44,288 nt of DNA from Acidimicrobiaceae bacterium. GTDB lineage: Bacteria; Actinomycetota; Acidimicrobiia; Acidimicrobiales; Ilumatobacteraceae. Positions 1-6,830 of the stretch are shown here, piece after piece. The position numbers and the translations under genes were made by a program. Within the stretch, counting starts at the first letter, position 1. Each line of letters starts with the position of its first letter. Where the stretch lies: NCBI GenBank assembly GCA_020637235.1, contig JACJWG010000024.1, positions 1-44,288 of the forward strand. The letters run 5' to 3'. The notes beneath the pieces are model-generated. The model did no database searches. It was not told where the DNA came from and was given only the letters and a program-made list of their open reading frames with translations.

Positions 1-100
1 GGGGCTGCTCGCGGAGCAGACCGGTCTCCGCCCGAGTAGGCGAGCGCTCGGAAAATGGTGAGGGCGCTTCAGGGCGCCCGCGCCGGCATCCGGCGTCTGG

Positions 101-172
101 GCGCAGTGCAGATGAGATGATCTGTGCGCCGAGATGCCTTGCGCCAGCGAGCCAGAGCGGGCACTCGGCGCT
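101..172 (+). repeat. Dispersed repeat copy A (box-1 part only)
   Basis: This begins with the box-1 hairpin at 101-129, in which CAGAT and ATCTG arms flank GAGATG. A second inverted repeat follows (CCGAG near 129, CTCGG near 165). The same block recurs at 4061 and 5413. The long GACGTCGGGTGCGCTCC palindrome found in copies B and C is absent here. Open frames that start inside it (ATG at 117 and 124) are repeat-derived and are not taken as gene starts. Confidence 0.6.
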
Positions 173-184
173 ACCTGACCTTGG

Positions 185-213
185 TTGCGAGATGTATCAC
201 GTTCCGTCATACT
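185..213 (+). promoter_or_regulatory. Promoter of the RHH/MazF pair, leaderless
   Basis: The -35 element is TTGCGA (185-190) and the -10 element is CATACT (208-213), with a 17-base spacer. The -10 ends six bases before the ATG at 220, so transcription would begin at or next to the start codon and the mRNA would be leaderless. No Shine-Dalgarno sequence is seen. This supports ATG 220 over upstream starts. Confidence 0.5.
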
Positions 214-219
214 CGTTGC

Positions 220-459
220 ATGGCGAAGGCGATCTCGGTGCGGTTGGACGACGAGGCGGAGCGCGCGTTGCGGCTCCTCGAATCGACCGGTCTGAGTCGG
301 TCCGAAGCGATCCGTTCGTCGTTGCTCGCATCGGCAGATCGGATGCGCCGGCGCAGCCAGCTGGCTGCGGAGGTCGCTGCGCTCGAGGCCGACGAGGACG
401 ACCGGGAAGAGATGCTCGCCGTGGCGTCACTGATGGAGTCGATGCGTGCAGCGGGGTGA
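220..459 (+). CDS. Ribbon-helix-helix (CopG/MazE-type) antitoxin
   Basis: This 79-residue protein opens with the short beta-strand and two-helix pattern of ribbon-helix-helix DNA binders (AKAISVRLDDE, then a helix with LSRSEAIRSSL). An acidic C-terminal tail (EADEDDREE) would be expected to wrap a cognate toxin. Its last 14 bases overlap the MazF-type gene, the usual antitoxin-first order, so it probably neutralises that toxin and represses the operon. The start at 220 is chosen because the N-terminal strand begins there, a leaderless promoter fits it, and the upstream extension lies in the dispersed repeat. Toxin partnership is inferred from order and overlap. Confidence 0.8.
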   Translation: MAKAISVRLDDEAERALRLLESTGLSRSEAIRSSLLASADRMRRRSQLAAEVAALEADEDDREEMLAVASLMESMRAAG

Positions 460-763
460 CGTCTACCGCTTCAAGGTGCCCAAGGGCGTGGGTCACGAGC
501 AGCAGGGCGAGCGATACGGAGTCGTAGTCCAGTCCGATGTGATGTTGCCGCGGTCGGTCGTGGTCGTCGCGCCGACGTCTCGCAGCGCACGCCCTGCGTC
601 GTTTCGTCCCGAGGTCGAAGTTGCAGGAGCGCTGACGAGGGTCCTGGTCGAGCAGTTGGGCGCAGTCGACGTGCAGCGCCTCGGTCGGCGTGTCGGCAGG
701 CTCACCGTGGCCGAGATGTGGTCCGTCGACGAGGCCCTGGTCGCGGTCCTCGGACTCGACTGA
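446..763 (+). CDS. MazF/PemK-type endoribonuclease toxin
   Basis: This 105-residue protein has the PemK/MazF fold signature. The N-terminal QRGDVYRF contains the family's conserved R-G-D/E core, followed by GERYGVVVQSD and a strand ending VVVAPTS. Length matches the family (about 100 to 115). MazF-type toxins are sequence-specific endoribonucleases that cleave mRNA, tRNA or rRNA and stop translation. The start lies within the RHH antitoxin gene, indicating coupled translation. Nothing is truncated, so the pair looks functional. RNA specificity cannot be read from the sequence. Confidence 0.85.
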   Translation: MQRGDVYRFKVPKGVGHEQQGERYGVVVQSDVMLPRSVVVVAPTSRSARPASFRPEVEVAGALTRVLVEQLGAVDVQRLGRRVGRLTVAEMWSVDEALVAVLGLD

Positions 764-859
764 CCCCGAGCCGAGCTGCCGATCGGCACGGCGTGATGCT
801 CTGCGTTCGGCGCTAGGTCGAGGCAGTGCGGGCTACCCGTTCCGACTCCCTCTCGGCCG

Positions 860-888
860 TTGCCAATGCACATTGCGACAACTATTGT
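860..888 (+). promoter_or_regulatory. Promoter with palindromic operator over the -10
   Basis: The -35 element is TTGCCA (860-865) and the -10 element is TATTGT (883-888), with a 17-base spacer. A perfect 8-bp inverted repeat, GCGACAAC-TATT-GTTGTCGC (875-894), covers the -10 and reaches the GTG start at 896. Repressor binding there would block polymerase, as expected for an autoregulated toxin-antitoxin operon. The GTG lies seven bases past the -10, so the transcript would be leaderless. Confidence 0.55.
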
Positions 889-895
889 TGTCGCC

Positions 896-1146
896 GTGGA
901 GATCCTTCCGAGTGCCCACAAGCATGGGATCTCTGACGACGACATACGCCACGCATTCGAGAACGCCGTGGCTTCCATCACCGTTCCCGACCAACCCGAC
1001 TTCTCCATGATCATCGGACCGGACGAAACCGGTTCCTCGAAATCGGCGTCGTCGCAGACGACGACAACGACTACGTGATCCACGCAATGCCCGCCCGACC
1101 CAAGTACCTCAAGCTGATCCGACCGCACAGGGGCGACGAACCATGA
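896..1146 (+). pseudogene. Frameshifted small protein, possible toxin of a TA pair
   Basis: The frame from GTG 896 reads VEILPSAHKHGISDDDIRHA up to GPDETG near 1032, then turns into a Thr/Ser run. In the frame one base back, the sequence continues convincingly as RFLEIGVV...YVIHAMPARPKYLKLI and stops at 1146, overlapping the ATG of the next gene (ATGA). One indel near 1030-1040 therefore breaks a protein of about 82 residues. The pattern (KHGI, DDIRHA, IHAMPARPKY) resembles small actinobacterial proteins similar to BrnT/DUF4258 that often precede a small DNA-binding partner. That resemblance is from memory and function is unproven. The shift may be a real mutation or a sequence error. Confidence 0.6.
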
Positions 1147-1424
1147 CGACCAAGAAGCACCCACGCGACCTCACCGCTGACGAAGCCGACGCGCTCGTCT
1201 CTGCGTTCGACGATCACAGCGATGACGAGTACTCGGTGACCGACGCAGCGACACTGCGCGAACTCCGTGCTGCCGCAGCCGCACGGCGAGAAGCCGACGC
1301 CCGCATCGAGTCCGCGGCGCTGGCAGCGCACCGCGCCGGGTTGTCGTGGGGCGCCATCGGCGCTCAGCTCGGAATGACACGCCAGGGCGCTCGTCAGCGA
1401 TTCGAGCGGCTCGTCAATCACTGA
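1143..1424 (+). CDS. Small helix-turn-helix protein, candidate antitoxin
   Basis: This 93-residue protein has an acidic N-terminal part (ADEADALVSAFDDHSDDE), a charged Ala/Arg helix, and a C-terminal helix-turn-helix (LSWGAIGAQLGMTRQGARQRF) like those in sigma region 4 or small transcription factors. Its ATG overlaps the stop of the preceding frameshifted gene by four bases, indicating translational coupling. Overlap, size and an upstream palindromic promoter suggest a toxin-antitoxin operon in which this protein binds DNA. No antitoxin family was recognised with certainty. Confidence 0.65.
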   Translation: MTTKKHPRDLTADEADALVSAFDDHSDDEYSVTDAATLRELRAAAAARREADARIESAALAAHRAGLSWGAIGAQLGMTRQGARQRFERLVNH

Positions 1425-1573
1425 CCGCAGCTCTTCGGGTCGACGTCCAACCCGATCCGATCTGCCGCTCGGCGCTATCTCCGCCAACAGCCGATGGAGC
1501 GCAGAACGACGGTCGCGGAGATGCTCGCTTCGCGGCGGAGGTGTGCGCCGCGCGCGAGCGCCATACTGCTCGC

Positions 1574-2068
1574 ATGAGTCCGAAGCCGGCGCCGAAGACG
1601 GCTGAGGTGCTGGCAGAGATGCTTGACCATGTGCACTACGAGGTCCAGCAGTTGCTGCTCTTCGCTGCTCGCGGCAATGTCCATGATGCCGAGCAGCTCG
1701 TCCGCAACTCGCTCCTCGAGGCCGGCCTGGTTCACATCCGCTGTGTGATCGAGTTCCTCGGAGAGCGGAAGGGTGATCGGCTGTCAGCCCGGGACTACGT
1801 GCCCAGCTGGGGATGGCGGCCTGACAGGCAGCTGCTCAGCATGAATCAACTCGATGGTCGGCTCGCTCATCTTGGTCTCATTCGCACTCAGCCTGGTCAT
1901 CGGTGGGACGTCTGGCTGGATGCTCAGCTCCCGAGGGTTCTCGCCGTGTTCGGCGCCTGGCTGATTGAGCTCGAAGGACGCTCACCCGCTCTGTACCGCG
2001 ACTTCGCCGCACCGCGAGCCGGCCGCCTTCAGATCACTTCGCGAGATCTCGTCGGCACCTTCGGGTAG
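1574..2068 (+). CDS. Conserved hypothetical protein, HEPN-like helical pattern
   Basis: This 164-residue protein reads through RNSLLEAGLVHIRCVIEFLGE, LSARDYVPSWGW, and NQLDGRLAHLGLIR. The order (N-LLE...H-R..I-FL, then a Trp-rich turn, then an AHL motif) resembles a widespread family of uncharacterised bacterial proteins of about 170 residues. No catalytic motif can be named. ATG 1574 is preferred because the upstream in-frame extension to 1346 overlaps the HTH gene and is compositionally poor. It lies among toxin-antitoxin genes but has no overlapping partner. Confidence 0.5.
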   Translation: MSPKPAPKTAEVLAEMLDHVHYEVQQLLLFAARGNVHDAEQLVRNSLLEAGLVHIRCVIEFLGERKGDRLSARDYVPSWGWRPDRQLLSMNQLDGRLAHLGLIRTQPGHRWDVWLDAQLPRVLAVFGAWLIELEGRSPALYRDFAAPRAGRLQITSRDLVGTFG

Positions 2069-2189
2069 CAACCCGCGAGCCGGTCGCCTCCCGCATATGT
2101 GCCGGTAGGTGATGTTCATTGCGGACGTGCCGGTCGCCGCTGATGGCACAGTGGTGAGGGTTGGGCCGGCTCTGTGTTGACCGAGGTCG

Positions 2190-2195
2190 TACGCT
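2190..2195 (+). promoter_or_regulatory. -10 element for the MNT gene, leaderless
   Basis: TACGCT lies exactly six bases before ATG 2202. No good -35 at 17-base spacing is visible. The site favours ATG 2202 over GTG 2196. Confidence 0.35.
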
Positions 2196-2201
2196 GTGGC
2201 C

Positions 2202-2501
2202 ATGGCTGCTGGCCCCGATCTGAGCTCGATCGTGGAGCGGAACCGCGCGGAGATTCTCGATCTCGTGCGTCGGCATCGTGGTCGTTCGATCGCTGTGTTC
2301 GGCTCGGTCGCTCGGGGTGAGGCCACCTCCGAGAGCGACATCGACTTCCTCGTCGAGTTCGAGCCGTCCAGCTCGCTGCTCGACCTGGTGCATCTCGAAG
2401 AGGCACTGGCCGAACTGCTCGGTGTCGACGTCGATGTCGTGTCGGCGGGGGCGCTGCTGGAACGCGACGCCGAGATCCGTCGCGACGCGATCAGGCTGTG
2501 A
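2202..2501 (+). CDS. MNT-type nucleotidyltransferase, antitoxin of a MNT/HEPN pair
   Basis: This 99-residue minimal nucleotidyltransferase carries the full catalytic signature: GSVARGE, then eight residues on the metal-binding pair in SDIDFLV. In MNT/HEPN modules this protein (MntA) transfers AMP to a tyrosine of the HepT ribonuclease and silences it. All visible catalytic residues are present. The next gene, overlapping by four bases, is a HepT remnant without its active site, so this antitoxin has lost its local toxin. The start at 2202 is supported by a -10 hexamer six bases upstream; GTG 2196 is the alternative. Confidence 0.85.
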   Translation: MAAGPDLSSIVERNRAEILDLVRRHRGRSIAVFGSVARGEATSESDIDFLVEFEPSSSLLDLVHLEEALAELLGVDVDVVSAGALLERDAEIRRDAIRL

Positions 2502-2724
2502 GTCGGGCCGACGTCCATCGTGTCGCCGACATGGTGATGGCGGCCGACGAGATCGCCGCGATCGTCGCTCGTGGCCGGACGGCGTTCGACGACGACGTCG
2601 TGCTTCGCCGGGCCGTCGAGCGTTGCCTCGAGATCATGGGCGAAGCGTCGAAGACCGTGTCGATCCCGGTCAGCTCTGGACGATGGCCTCGGTCGATGTC
2701 CCGGGCGTCGCGGAGAGCCTTTGA
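2498..2724 (+). pseudogene. hepT HEPN toxin remnant with internal deletion
   Basis: The first 55 codons are a good HepT N-terminus (MSRADVHRVADMV...ERCLEIMGEASKTVS). The following HepT segment, which carries the catalytic R-X4-6-H motif, is missing. The normal HepT C-terminus (VDPGQLWTMASVDVPGVAESL) then appears in another frame and ends at 2724. An internal loss of roughly 90 to 110 bases plus a frame change explains this. The open frame itself runs on to 2914 as unrelated residues. The product cannot be an active ribonuclease. Its start overlaps the MNT stop (GTGA), as in intact modules. Confidence 0.8.
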
Positions 2725-2918
2725 GCGATCGAGTTCGAGGGCTGAGTCGAACGCCGCTGCGGGTGGCTCGAAGGCCATCGATTTCCTGCACAGATCCTGC
2801 ACGGGATTCTCCGGCACCGTCCGAAGTCGGCACCACCCAGCGGACTCGGCGGACGATCGCACCGCACCTGAGCTGGGCAAACGGAATCCACAGGACGGGC
2901 CGGACGGCTCTTGAGCGA

Positions 2919-2970
2919 CTTGAACCCTCCTTCCCGCGAGGGAGTGTGGGTTCGAACCCCACCCCGGGCA
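2919..2970 (+). other. 3' half of a class II tRNA (Ser/Leu type), no 5' half
   Basis: CTTGAAC (2919-2925) looks like a seryl anticodon loop with TGA anticodon. A long variable arm follows (TCCC-GCGA-GGGA), then a perfect T arm (GTGGG, TTCGAAC, CCCAC at 2946-2962), the acceptor strand CCCGGGC (2963-2969) and A. No GCCCGGG acceptor strand or D arm exists within 120 bases upstream, so this is not a complete tRNA. Such 3' fragments are typical att sites left by elements integrating at a tRNA anticodon loop. The rest of 2725-3269 shows no supported gene. Confidence 0.6.
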
Positions 2971-3257
2971 CCGCATCTGACACGGCGGTGCGCTTCGACC
3001 GTCACGGAGCCCCAGGTGCAGTCGACGACGTCGACGAGTCGGTCGTTGTCATACGCCCAGAGCCGGCGGTAGGTGCAGTGCCGCTGCGTTGATCTGCTCG
3101 CCGTGAGGTCCTGATGAGCGGGTCGATGCTGGGAGCAGCGCGCGGCTCGGCCGTCTTTCCCGGATGTGGTGTGCGCTCGGGCGCGCGGTGCGTTCCCAGC
3201 GCGCGCGACACGCAGCCCGGGCGAGACAATTCACAAACGGCGCCGGACGGTGTTCAG

Positions 3258-3263
3258 TACGGT
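3258..3263 (+). promoter_or_regulatory. -10 element for the LysE-family gene, leaderless
   Basis: TACGGT ends six bases before the GTG at 3270. A TTCACA at 3230-3235 is too distant (22 bases) to be a confident -35. Confidence 0.4.
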
Positions 3264-3269
3264 CGGTAC

Positions 3270-3911
3270 GTGCCTTCGCTGTCGACGCTGCCGGTCTTCA
3301 TCGCCTCATCGCTCGCTCTGCTCATGGTCCCCGGACCGGCAGTGCTGTTCATCGTCGCCCGCAGCAGCTCGCAGGGCACTCGCGCCGGCCTGGTGTCCGT
3401 CCTCGGTGTGCACAGTGCATCAGTGGTCCACGTGATGGCGGCAGTTGCCGGGCTGTCGGCGGTCGTCGTGGCCTCCGCGGTCGCGTTCACTGCGCTGAAG
3501 GTGGTCGGCGGTCTCTACCTGATCCACCTCGGGATCAAGTCGATTCGCAGTGCACGCAGGCTCACCGCGATCGCGCCTCCGGTCGTCAAGCCGGAGCGGC
3601 GGCTCTTCGCCGAGGCGTTCACGGTGAACCTCCTGAACCCGAAGGTCGCGATCTTCTTCCTCGCCTTCCTTCCACAGTTCGTGACCAGCGCACGTGGTCC
3701 GGTGTGGTCGCAGACCCTGGTTCTCGGCCTGATCTACATCGCACTCGGCCTGTGCTCGGACGGCGTGTACGCACTCCTCGGATCGCGAATCGGGTCGTGG
3801 TTCGGGGGTCACGTCGCCAAGGTTCGGGCGTTGCGCTACGCAGAGGGCGGCATCCTCCTGGGACTCGGCCTGCTCACACTGGCGGTCCCACACCGCCGCA
3901 CGACCAAGTAA
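3270..3911 (+). CDS. LysE/RhtB-family amino-acid exporter
   Basis: This 213-residue inner-membrane protein has about six hydrophobic segments. Its N-terminus contains the family hallmark MVPGPAVLFIVARS (the LysE family has PGP in the first helix), and the middle carries FTVNLLNPKVAIFFLAFLPQF, the conserved NPK motif. Length matches LysE/RhtB/ThrE-like exporters (about 205-215). Members export basic or neutral amino acids or homoserine lactones by proton exchange; the substrate here is unknown. GTG 3270 gives the family start and has a -10 six bases upstream; the longer frame from 3114 adds a non-membrane extension without support. Confidence 0.88.
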   Translation: MPSLSTLPVFIASSLALLMVPGPAVLFIVARSSSQGTRAGLVSVLGVHSASVVHVMAAVAGLSAVVVASAVAFTALKVVGGLYLIHLGIKSIRSARRLTAIAPPVVKPERRLFAEAFTVNLLNPKVAIFFLAFLPQFVTSARGPVWSQTLVLGLIYIALGLCSDGVYALLGSRIGSWFGGHVAKVRALRYAEGGILLGLGLLTLAVPHRRTTK

Positions 3912-4060
3912 CGACCTGCCACTGACGCCCTTGCGACTCAGCGCAGGGCGGGCTGCCAGATCTGACTGATCGACTTCGTGGGGATGCTGCGGCGTTTCCT
4001 GCGCCGCCTCGCCCATCTCGCCGGCGAGGCACCAAGCGAGCGGTCCCGGCGTTTGGGGGC

Positions 4061-4198
4061 TGCGCAGATGAAATGATCTGTGCGCTCCGCTGCCTTGCGC
4101 CCGAGCGTCAGAGCGAGCAATCGGCGCTCCTCCGCCGACGTTGTCGGACGTCGGGTGCGCTCCTGCTCGCTCGGCGACCTGGAGCGCACCCGACGTCC
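4061..4198 (+). repeat. Dispersed repeat copy B: box-1 hairpin plus long palindrome
   Basis: The box-1 part is at 4061-4085. The long palindrome has two perfect 18-bp arms, GGACGTCGGGTGCGCTCC (4146-4163) and its complement (4181-4198), around a 17-base loop. It fills most of the gap 3912-4306 between the LysE gene and the hydrolase. The rest of that gap shows only short GC-rich inverted repeats (for example GCGGCG/CGCCGC near 3990). Confidence 0.8.
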
Positions 4199-4306
4199 AC
4201 CGACGACGCCGGGCTGCCGCTCTGCGCTACCTCGTCGATCTCGTGGGGAGCGCATGACGGCGGCGCCATCGACGCTGGCGGAAGGTGGCAGGCTTGTCTG
4301 AATGGA

Positions 4307-5056
4307 ATGCCGATGGTGAGCGACCTCTTCGTCGATGGGCATCGCGTGGCATGGAGGGTTCTGGGTTCAGGGCCGCCGCTGTTGGCTCCGGAGTGCAACT
4401 ACTCCTGGACCTCGACGATGGTCGATGCCATGAGCCGTGACTTCACGCTCATCGTGGCGACGCCGACCGACTTCGGCGTGAGCGAGCGCGTCGGTGCCCC
4501 GTATGTCCCGGCCCGGTGGGCGACCGAGATGGAGGCGGTCCTCGATCACCTCGGCGTGGACCGGTGCGGGGTGTTCGGGTACTCCTTCACCGGAGCGTTC
4601 GGACCGTGGCTGGCACAACAGCTTCCGAGCCGCATCGCAGCCGTTGTCGCCGGCGGCTTCCCGCTTCTCGGGAGCTACGAGATCACCGCCGCCGACGTCC
4701 GCAGTCAATGCGCGGACATCGAAGCAGACCTGGCAACCTACGCAGCGATCCACGAGGAACGGTTCGATCCGCGCGCCGGGCTGGCGTTCTACGAGAACCT
4801 CGCCGCACTGCCCGACGACTCGTTGGTCGACTCGTGCCCGTGCCCGCTCTACTGCTTCTGGGGTGACGAGGACACCGACGCCGTGGCGATGGTCATGTCC
4901 AACAGCGAACTCTCACACGGACTCGCCGATCGAGGAGTGACGCATCGAGTGATTCGCGGCTTCGATCACGAGGGTCTCAACGCACAGCTCGAGCTCGCGT
5001 GGCCCGAGGTCTCGGTCTGGCTCATGCACCAACTTCCTGTCGGCGGGGCGGCCTGA
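4307..5056 (+). CDS. Alpha/beta-hydrolase fold protein
   Basis: This 249-residue protein has an alpha/beta-hydrolase layout: an oxyanion region GSGPPLL, the nucleophile elbow GYSFTGA with Ser93, the acid in WGDEDTD (Asp187 or 189), and the base in GFDHEG (His221). The elbow GxSxxG is slightly off the classic GxSxG. The substrate is unknown. ATG 4307 or ATG 4313 are both possible; the longer frame from 4073 starts inside the dispersed repeat and is rejected. No operon partner is seen. Confidence 0.8.
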   Translation: MPMVSDLFVDGHRVAWRVLGSGPPLLAPECNYSWTSTMVDAMSRDFTLIVATPTDFGVSERVGAPYVPARWATEMEAVLDHLGVDRCGVFGYSFTGAFGPWLAQQLPSRIAAVVAGGFPLLGSYEITAADVRSQCADIEADLATYAAIHEERFDPRAGLAFYENLAALPDDSLVDSCPCPLYCFWGDEDTDAVAMVMSNSELSHGLADRGVTHRVIRGFDHEGLNAQLELAWPEVSVWLMHQLPVGGAA

Positions 5057-5149
5057 CCGACCGATACGTGCAGGCGTGCGACGGAAGGGCGCCGGCTCCC
5101 GGCGGTCGGGGGCGCACGATGAACTCGAAGGTGGCGCGAGAATCTCCAC

Positions 5150-5368
5150 GTGAATCTTCGTTGGTACGAGCGCCCGTGGCGACGCATGCCTTCCGGTCGG
5201 CGCGCAAAGGCAGCCGCGTCGCTCTACCTCGTGGTCGGCGCGGCGGCGATCGTCCTAGCGGTCATGTCGAGCACCGCCGTGCAGCGGTCCGGCTGGATGG
5301 CCTTGGCTGCCGTGGTGACGTACCTAGGAGCATCGCTCTGCCTCACGCTACGCAGGCGTCGAGGCTGA
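5150..5368 (+). CDS. Small two-helix membrane protein
   Basis: This 72-residue protein has a basic N-terminus (RRMPSGRRAKA), two hydrophobic segments (about residues 24-42 and 49-65), and a basic C-terminal tail (RRRRG), which fits a hairpin in the membrane with both ends cytoplasmic. No family was recognised. It starts at GTG. It sits alone between the hydrolase gene and repeat copy C. Confidence 0.5.
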   Translation: MNLRWYERPWRRMPSGRRAKAAASLYLVVGAAAIVLAVMSSTAVQRSGWMALAAVVTYLGASLCLTLRRRRG

Positions 5369-5412
5369 GCGACTGCTGCCCGACGACCAGCACGCACAGC
5401 CGGCGTCACGGG

Positions 5413-5552
5413 GCAGTGCAGATGAGATGATCTGTGCGCCGAGCTGCCTTGCGCTCGTGCGCCAGAGCGAGCACTCGGCTCGACTTCGCCGATGTTGTCG
5501 GACGTCGGGTGCGCTCCTGCTCGCTCAGCGACCTCGAGCACACCCGACGTCC
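5413..5552 (+). repeat. Dispersed repeat copy C: box-1 hairpin plus long palindrome
   Basis: The box-1 part is at 5413-5439. The palindrome arms are 5500-5517 (GGACGTCGGGTGCGCTCC) and 5535-5552, with three mismatches near the loop. The order and orientation match copy B. It occupies most of 5369-5652; no gene is supported in that gap. Confidence 0.8.
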
Positions 5553-5652
5553 ACCGACAGCGCCGAGCTGCCATGCTGCTCGGCATCGCCTGAGGAGCCG
5601 GACAGCGCGCTACAACGGCGCCGGCACCCGGCGTTTCGTGGCAGATGTGCTC

Positions 5653-6060
5653 TCAGCTCAGCTCGAGGCGCTGTGTTGGTTGGCCGGTGAGTTCGGCGAT
5701 GAGTTCGAAGTCCTTGTCGAGGTGCAGGACGGTGAGGTCGGCGAGCTCGGCGGTTGCAGCGATCAACAGGTCGGGGATGGAGGGTGCCCGATGGTGTCCT
5801 CGTTCTGCGAGCGCGAGTTGCAGTTCGACGGCGCGGTCTTCGATCTTCGGTGTCAGGTACTCGACGGGCATCGATGAGATCGGTGGCTCGGTGAGCAACG
5901 TGCGGTGATCGGTCGCAGTGCGTGCGGAGTACCCGACTTCGAGACGGGTGACAGTGGAGATCCGGGCGAGCCCGCGATCGATGCGGCTGACCCATTCATC
6001 TGCGTCTTTGGCGCTGCTCAGGCGAACGAGCGCGGACTTGTCGATGAGCCAGGCGGTCAT
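5653..6060 (-). CDS. VapC-type PIN-domain ribonuclease toxin
   Basis: This 135-residue PIN protein starts WLIDKSALVRL, with the first catalytic Asp in the LIDKSAL motif. It continues with the conserved Glu in STVTRLEVGYSAR and ends with the acidic cluster in SIPDLLIAATAE and LHLDKDFELIAE. All four acidic positions expected of VapC appear to be present. VapC toxins are Mg-dependent RNases, often cleaving initiator tRNA or the sarcin-ricin loop. The start overlaps the VapB stop by four bases (ATGA). It probably forms a functional pair with the upstream antitoxin. Confidence 0.9.
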   Translation of the reverse strand: MTAWLIDKSALVRLSSAKDADEWVSRIDRGLARISTVTRLEVGYSARTATDHRTLLTEPPISSMPVEYLTPKIEDRAVELQLALAERGHHRAPSIPDLLIAATAELADLTVLHLDKDFELIAELTGQPTQRLELS

Positions 6061-6278
6061 GACCAGGCGTTCGCCATCACCTCAGGGTCGTCGAGATCGG
6101 CCGCGAGCGATGCGACCCGTTGGAAGTGGTCGAGCGTGAGCGGGCCGGCGCTGCCGACTCGTTCACGTTCGAGCGTTCTGCGCAGGTACTCAGTACGGGA
6201 GAGTCCGACGCGCCTGGCACGCGAATCGATCGCAGCGATCACCTCGTCTGGAATGTCGCGGATGAGGATGTCAGCCAT
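6057..6278 (-). CDS. VapB-type ribbon-helix-helix antitoxin
   Basis: This 73-residue protein has the VapB arrangement: a beta-strand ADILIRDIPDEV, helices with RARRVGLSRTEYLRRTL, and a C-terminal toxin-binding tail (LDDPEVMANAWS). It is translated first and overlaps vapC. ATG 6278 is chosen because GGGAGG lies eight bases upstream; the GTG at 6287 overlaps that ribosome-binding site. It would bind the direct repeats just upstream to autorepress. Confidence 0.88.
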   Translation of the reverse strand: MADILIRDIPDEVIAAIDSRARRVGLSRTEYLRRTLERERVGSAGPLTLDHFQRVASLAADLDDPEVMANAWS

Positions 6279-6291
6279 GGGTTCCACCTCC

Positions 6292-6311
6292 CGATATCTG
6301 ACGATATCAGA
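6292..6311 (-). promoter_or_regulatory. Candidate VapB operator: two 10-bp direct repeats
   Basis: CGATATCTGA and CGATATCAGA lie head to tail at 6292-6311, each containing the palindrome GATATC, directly upstream of the vapB ribosome-binding site. Tandem repeats of this length suit ribbon-helix-helix dimers binding side by side. The operator role is inferred from position. Confidence 0.5.
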
Positions 6312-6426
6312 GATGCGTGTCCGCGCGACCGGTGTCAGGTCACGAACCTGCGCTGCTGGACGCGTCGCCCGGAACCGTCCGTCGTCATCTCACTCGCGCC
6401 CGCACACGTCTTCGACAGGCACTCAC

Positions 6427-6829
6427 ATGACCACAGATCTCGACCGCGCCGTCCGCTCCGCCCTCGGCGACATCATCGCCACTGCCCCGCAGCCAGACGA
6501 CCACCCCGAGCAACTGCTGGCAGACAGCGGTGCCACCAGCACGCGTCGACCGTTCCTGCTGTGGCCGCTGCGCTCGTCGTGCTCGCAGGCGTCGGCGGTC
6601 TCGTCGCGATCGGCACGAACAACGACGCAGCCTCCATCCAGCCCGGCGCAGCGAACGACCCATCCGAGACCCAACTGCCGCTGCGGACACGACCACCACG
6701 CTGCTCGGCCAGACCACATTGCCGGCTCAGGCGCGCTTTCCCACCAGTGTCCGTGAACGACCGGCAGAGACCGTCGTCGACCCCCATTTCGGTACCCATG
6801 CGATACCCGATGATCGTCCCGTGGTGTAG
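6427..6829 (+). pseudogene. Degraded membrane-anchored protein, anti-sigma-like layout
   Basis: The start MTTDLDRAVRSALGDIIATA is in one frame. From about 6540 the coding signal moves to a second frame with a clear membrane segment (VAAALVVLAGVGGLVAIG). From about 6680 it moves to a third with a Thr-rich stretch (ADTTTTLLGQTT) that stops at 6829. Together they look like a single protein with a short cytoplasmic domain, one membrane helix and an extracellular tail, broken by two frameshifts. This layout is common for proteins encoded beside ECF sigma factors, one of which starts 280 bases downstream. Confidence 0.55.
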
Positions 6830-6830
6830 T

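Noticed and set aside
2..61. Possible tail of an upstream gene (frame 2, ending AEQTGLRPSRRALGKW then stop)
   Set aside because: Only 19 codons are visible and no family could be recognised; the stretch also contains a CTGCTC/GAGCAG hairpin. Not enough to call a gene.
2830..2970. Complete tRNA gene
   Set aside because: The 3' half is convincing but no complementary acceptor strand, D arm or 5' anticodon stem exists upstream.
2980..3110. Reverse-strand fragment reading RRLWAYDNDRLVDVVDCTW
   Set aside because: It looks protein-like for about 25 residues but has no start or family match, and is flanked by incompatible frames; probably chance or an unidentifiable scrap.
4073..4306. N-terminal extension of the alpha/beta hydrolase
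   Set aside because: The extension is the dispersed repeat read as protein; similar peptides appear at the other repeat copies.
5434..5908. Forward ORFs over the VapC gene
   Set aside because: They are shadows of VapC on the opposite strand plus repeat copy C.
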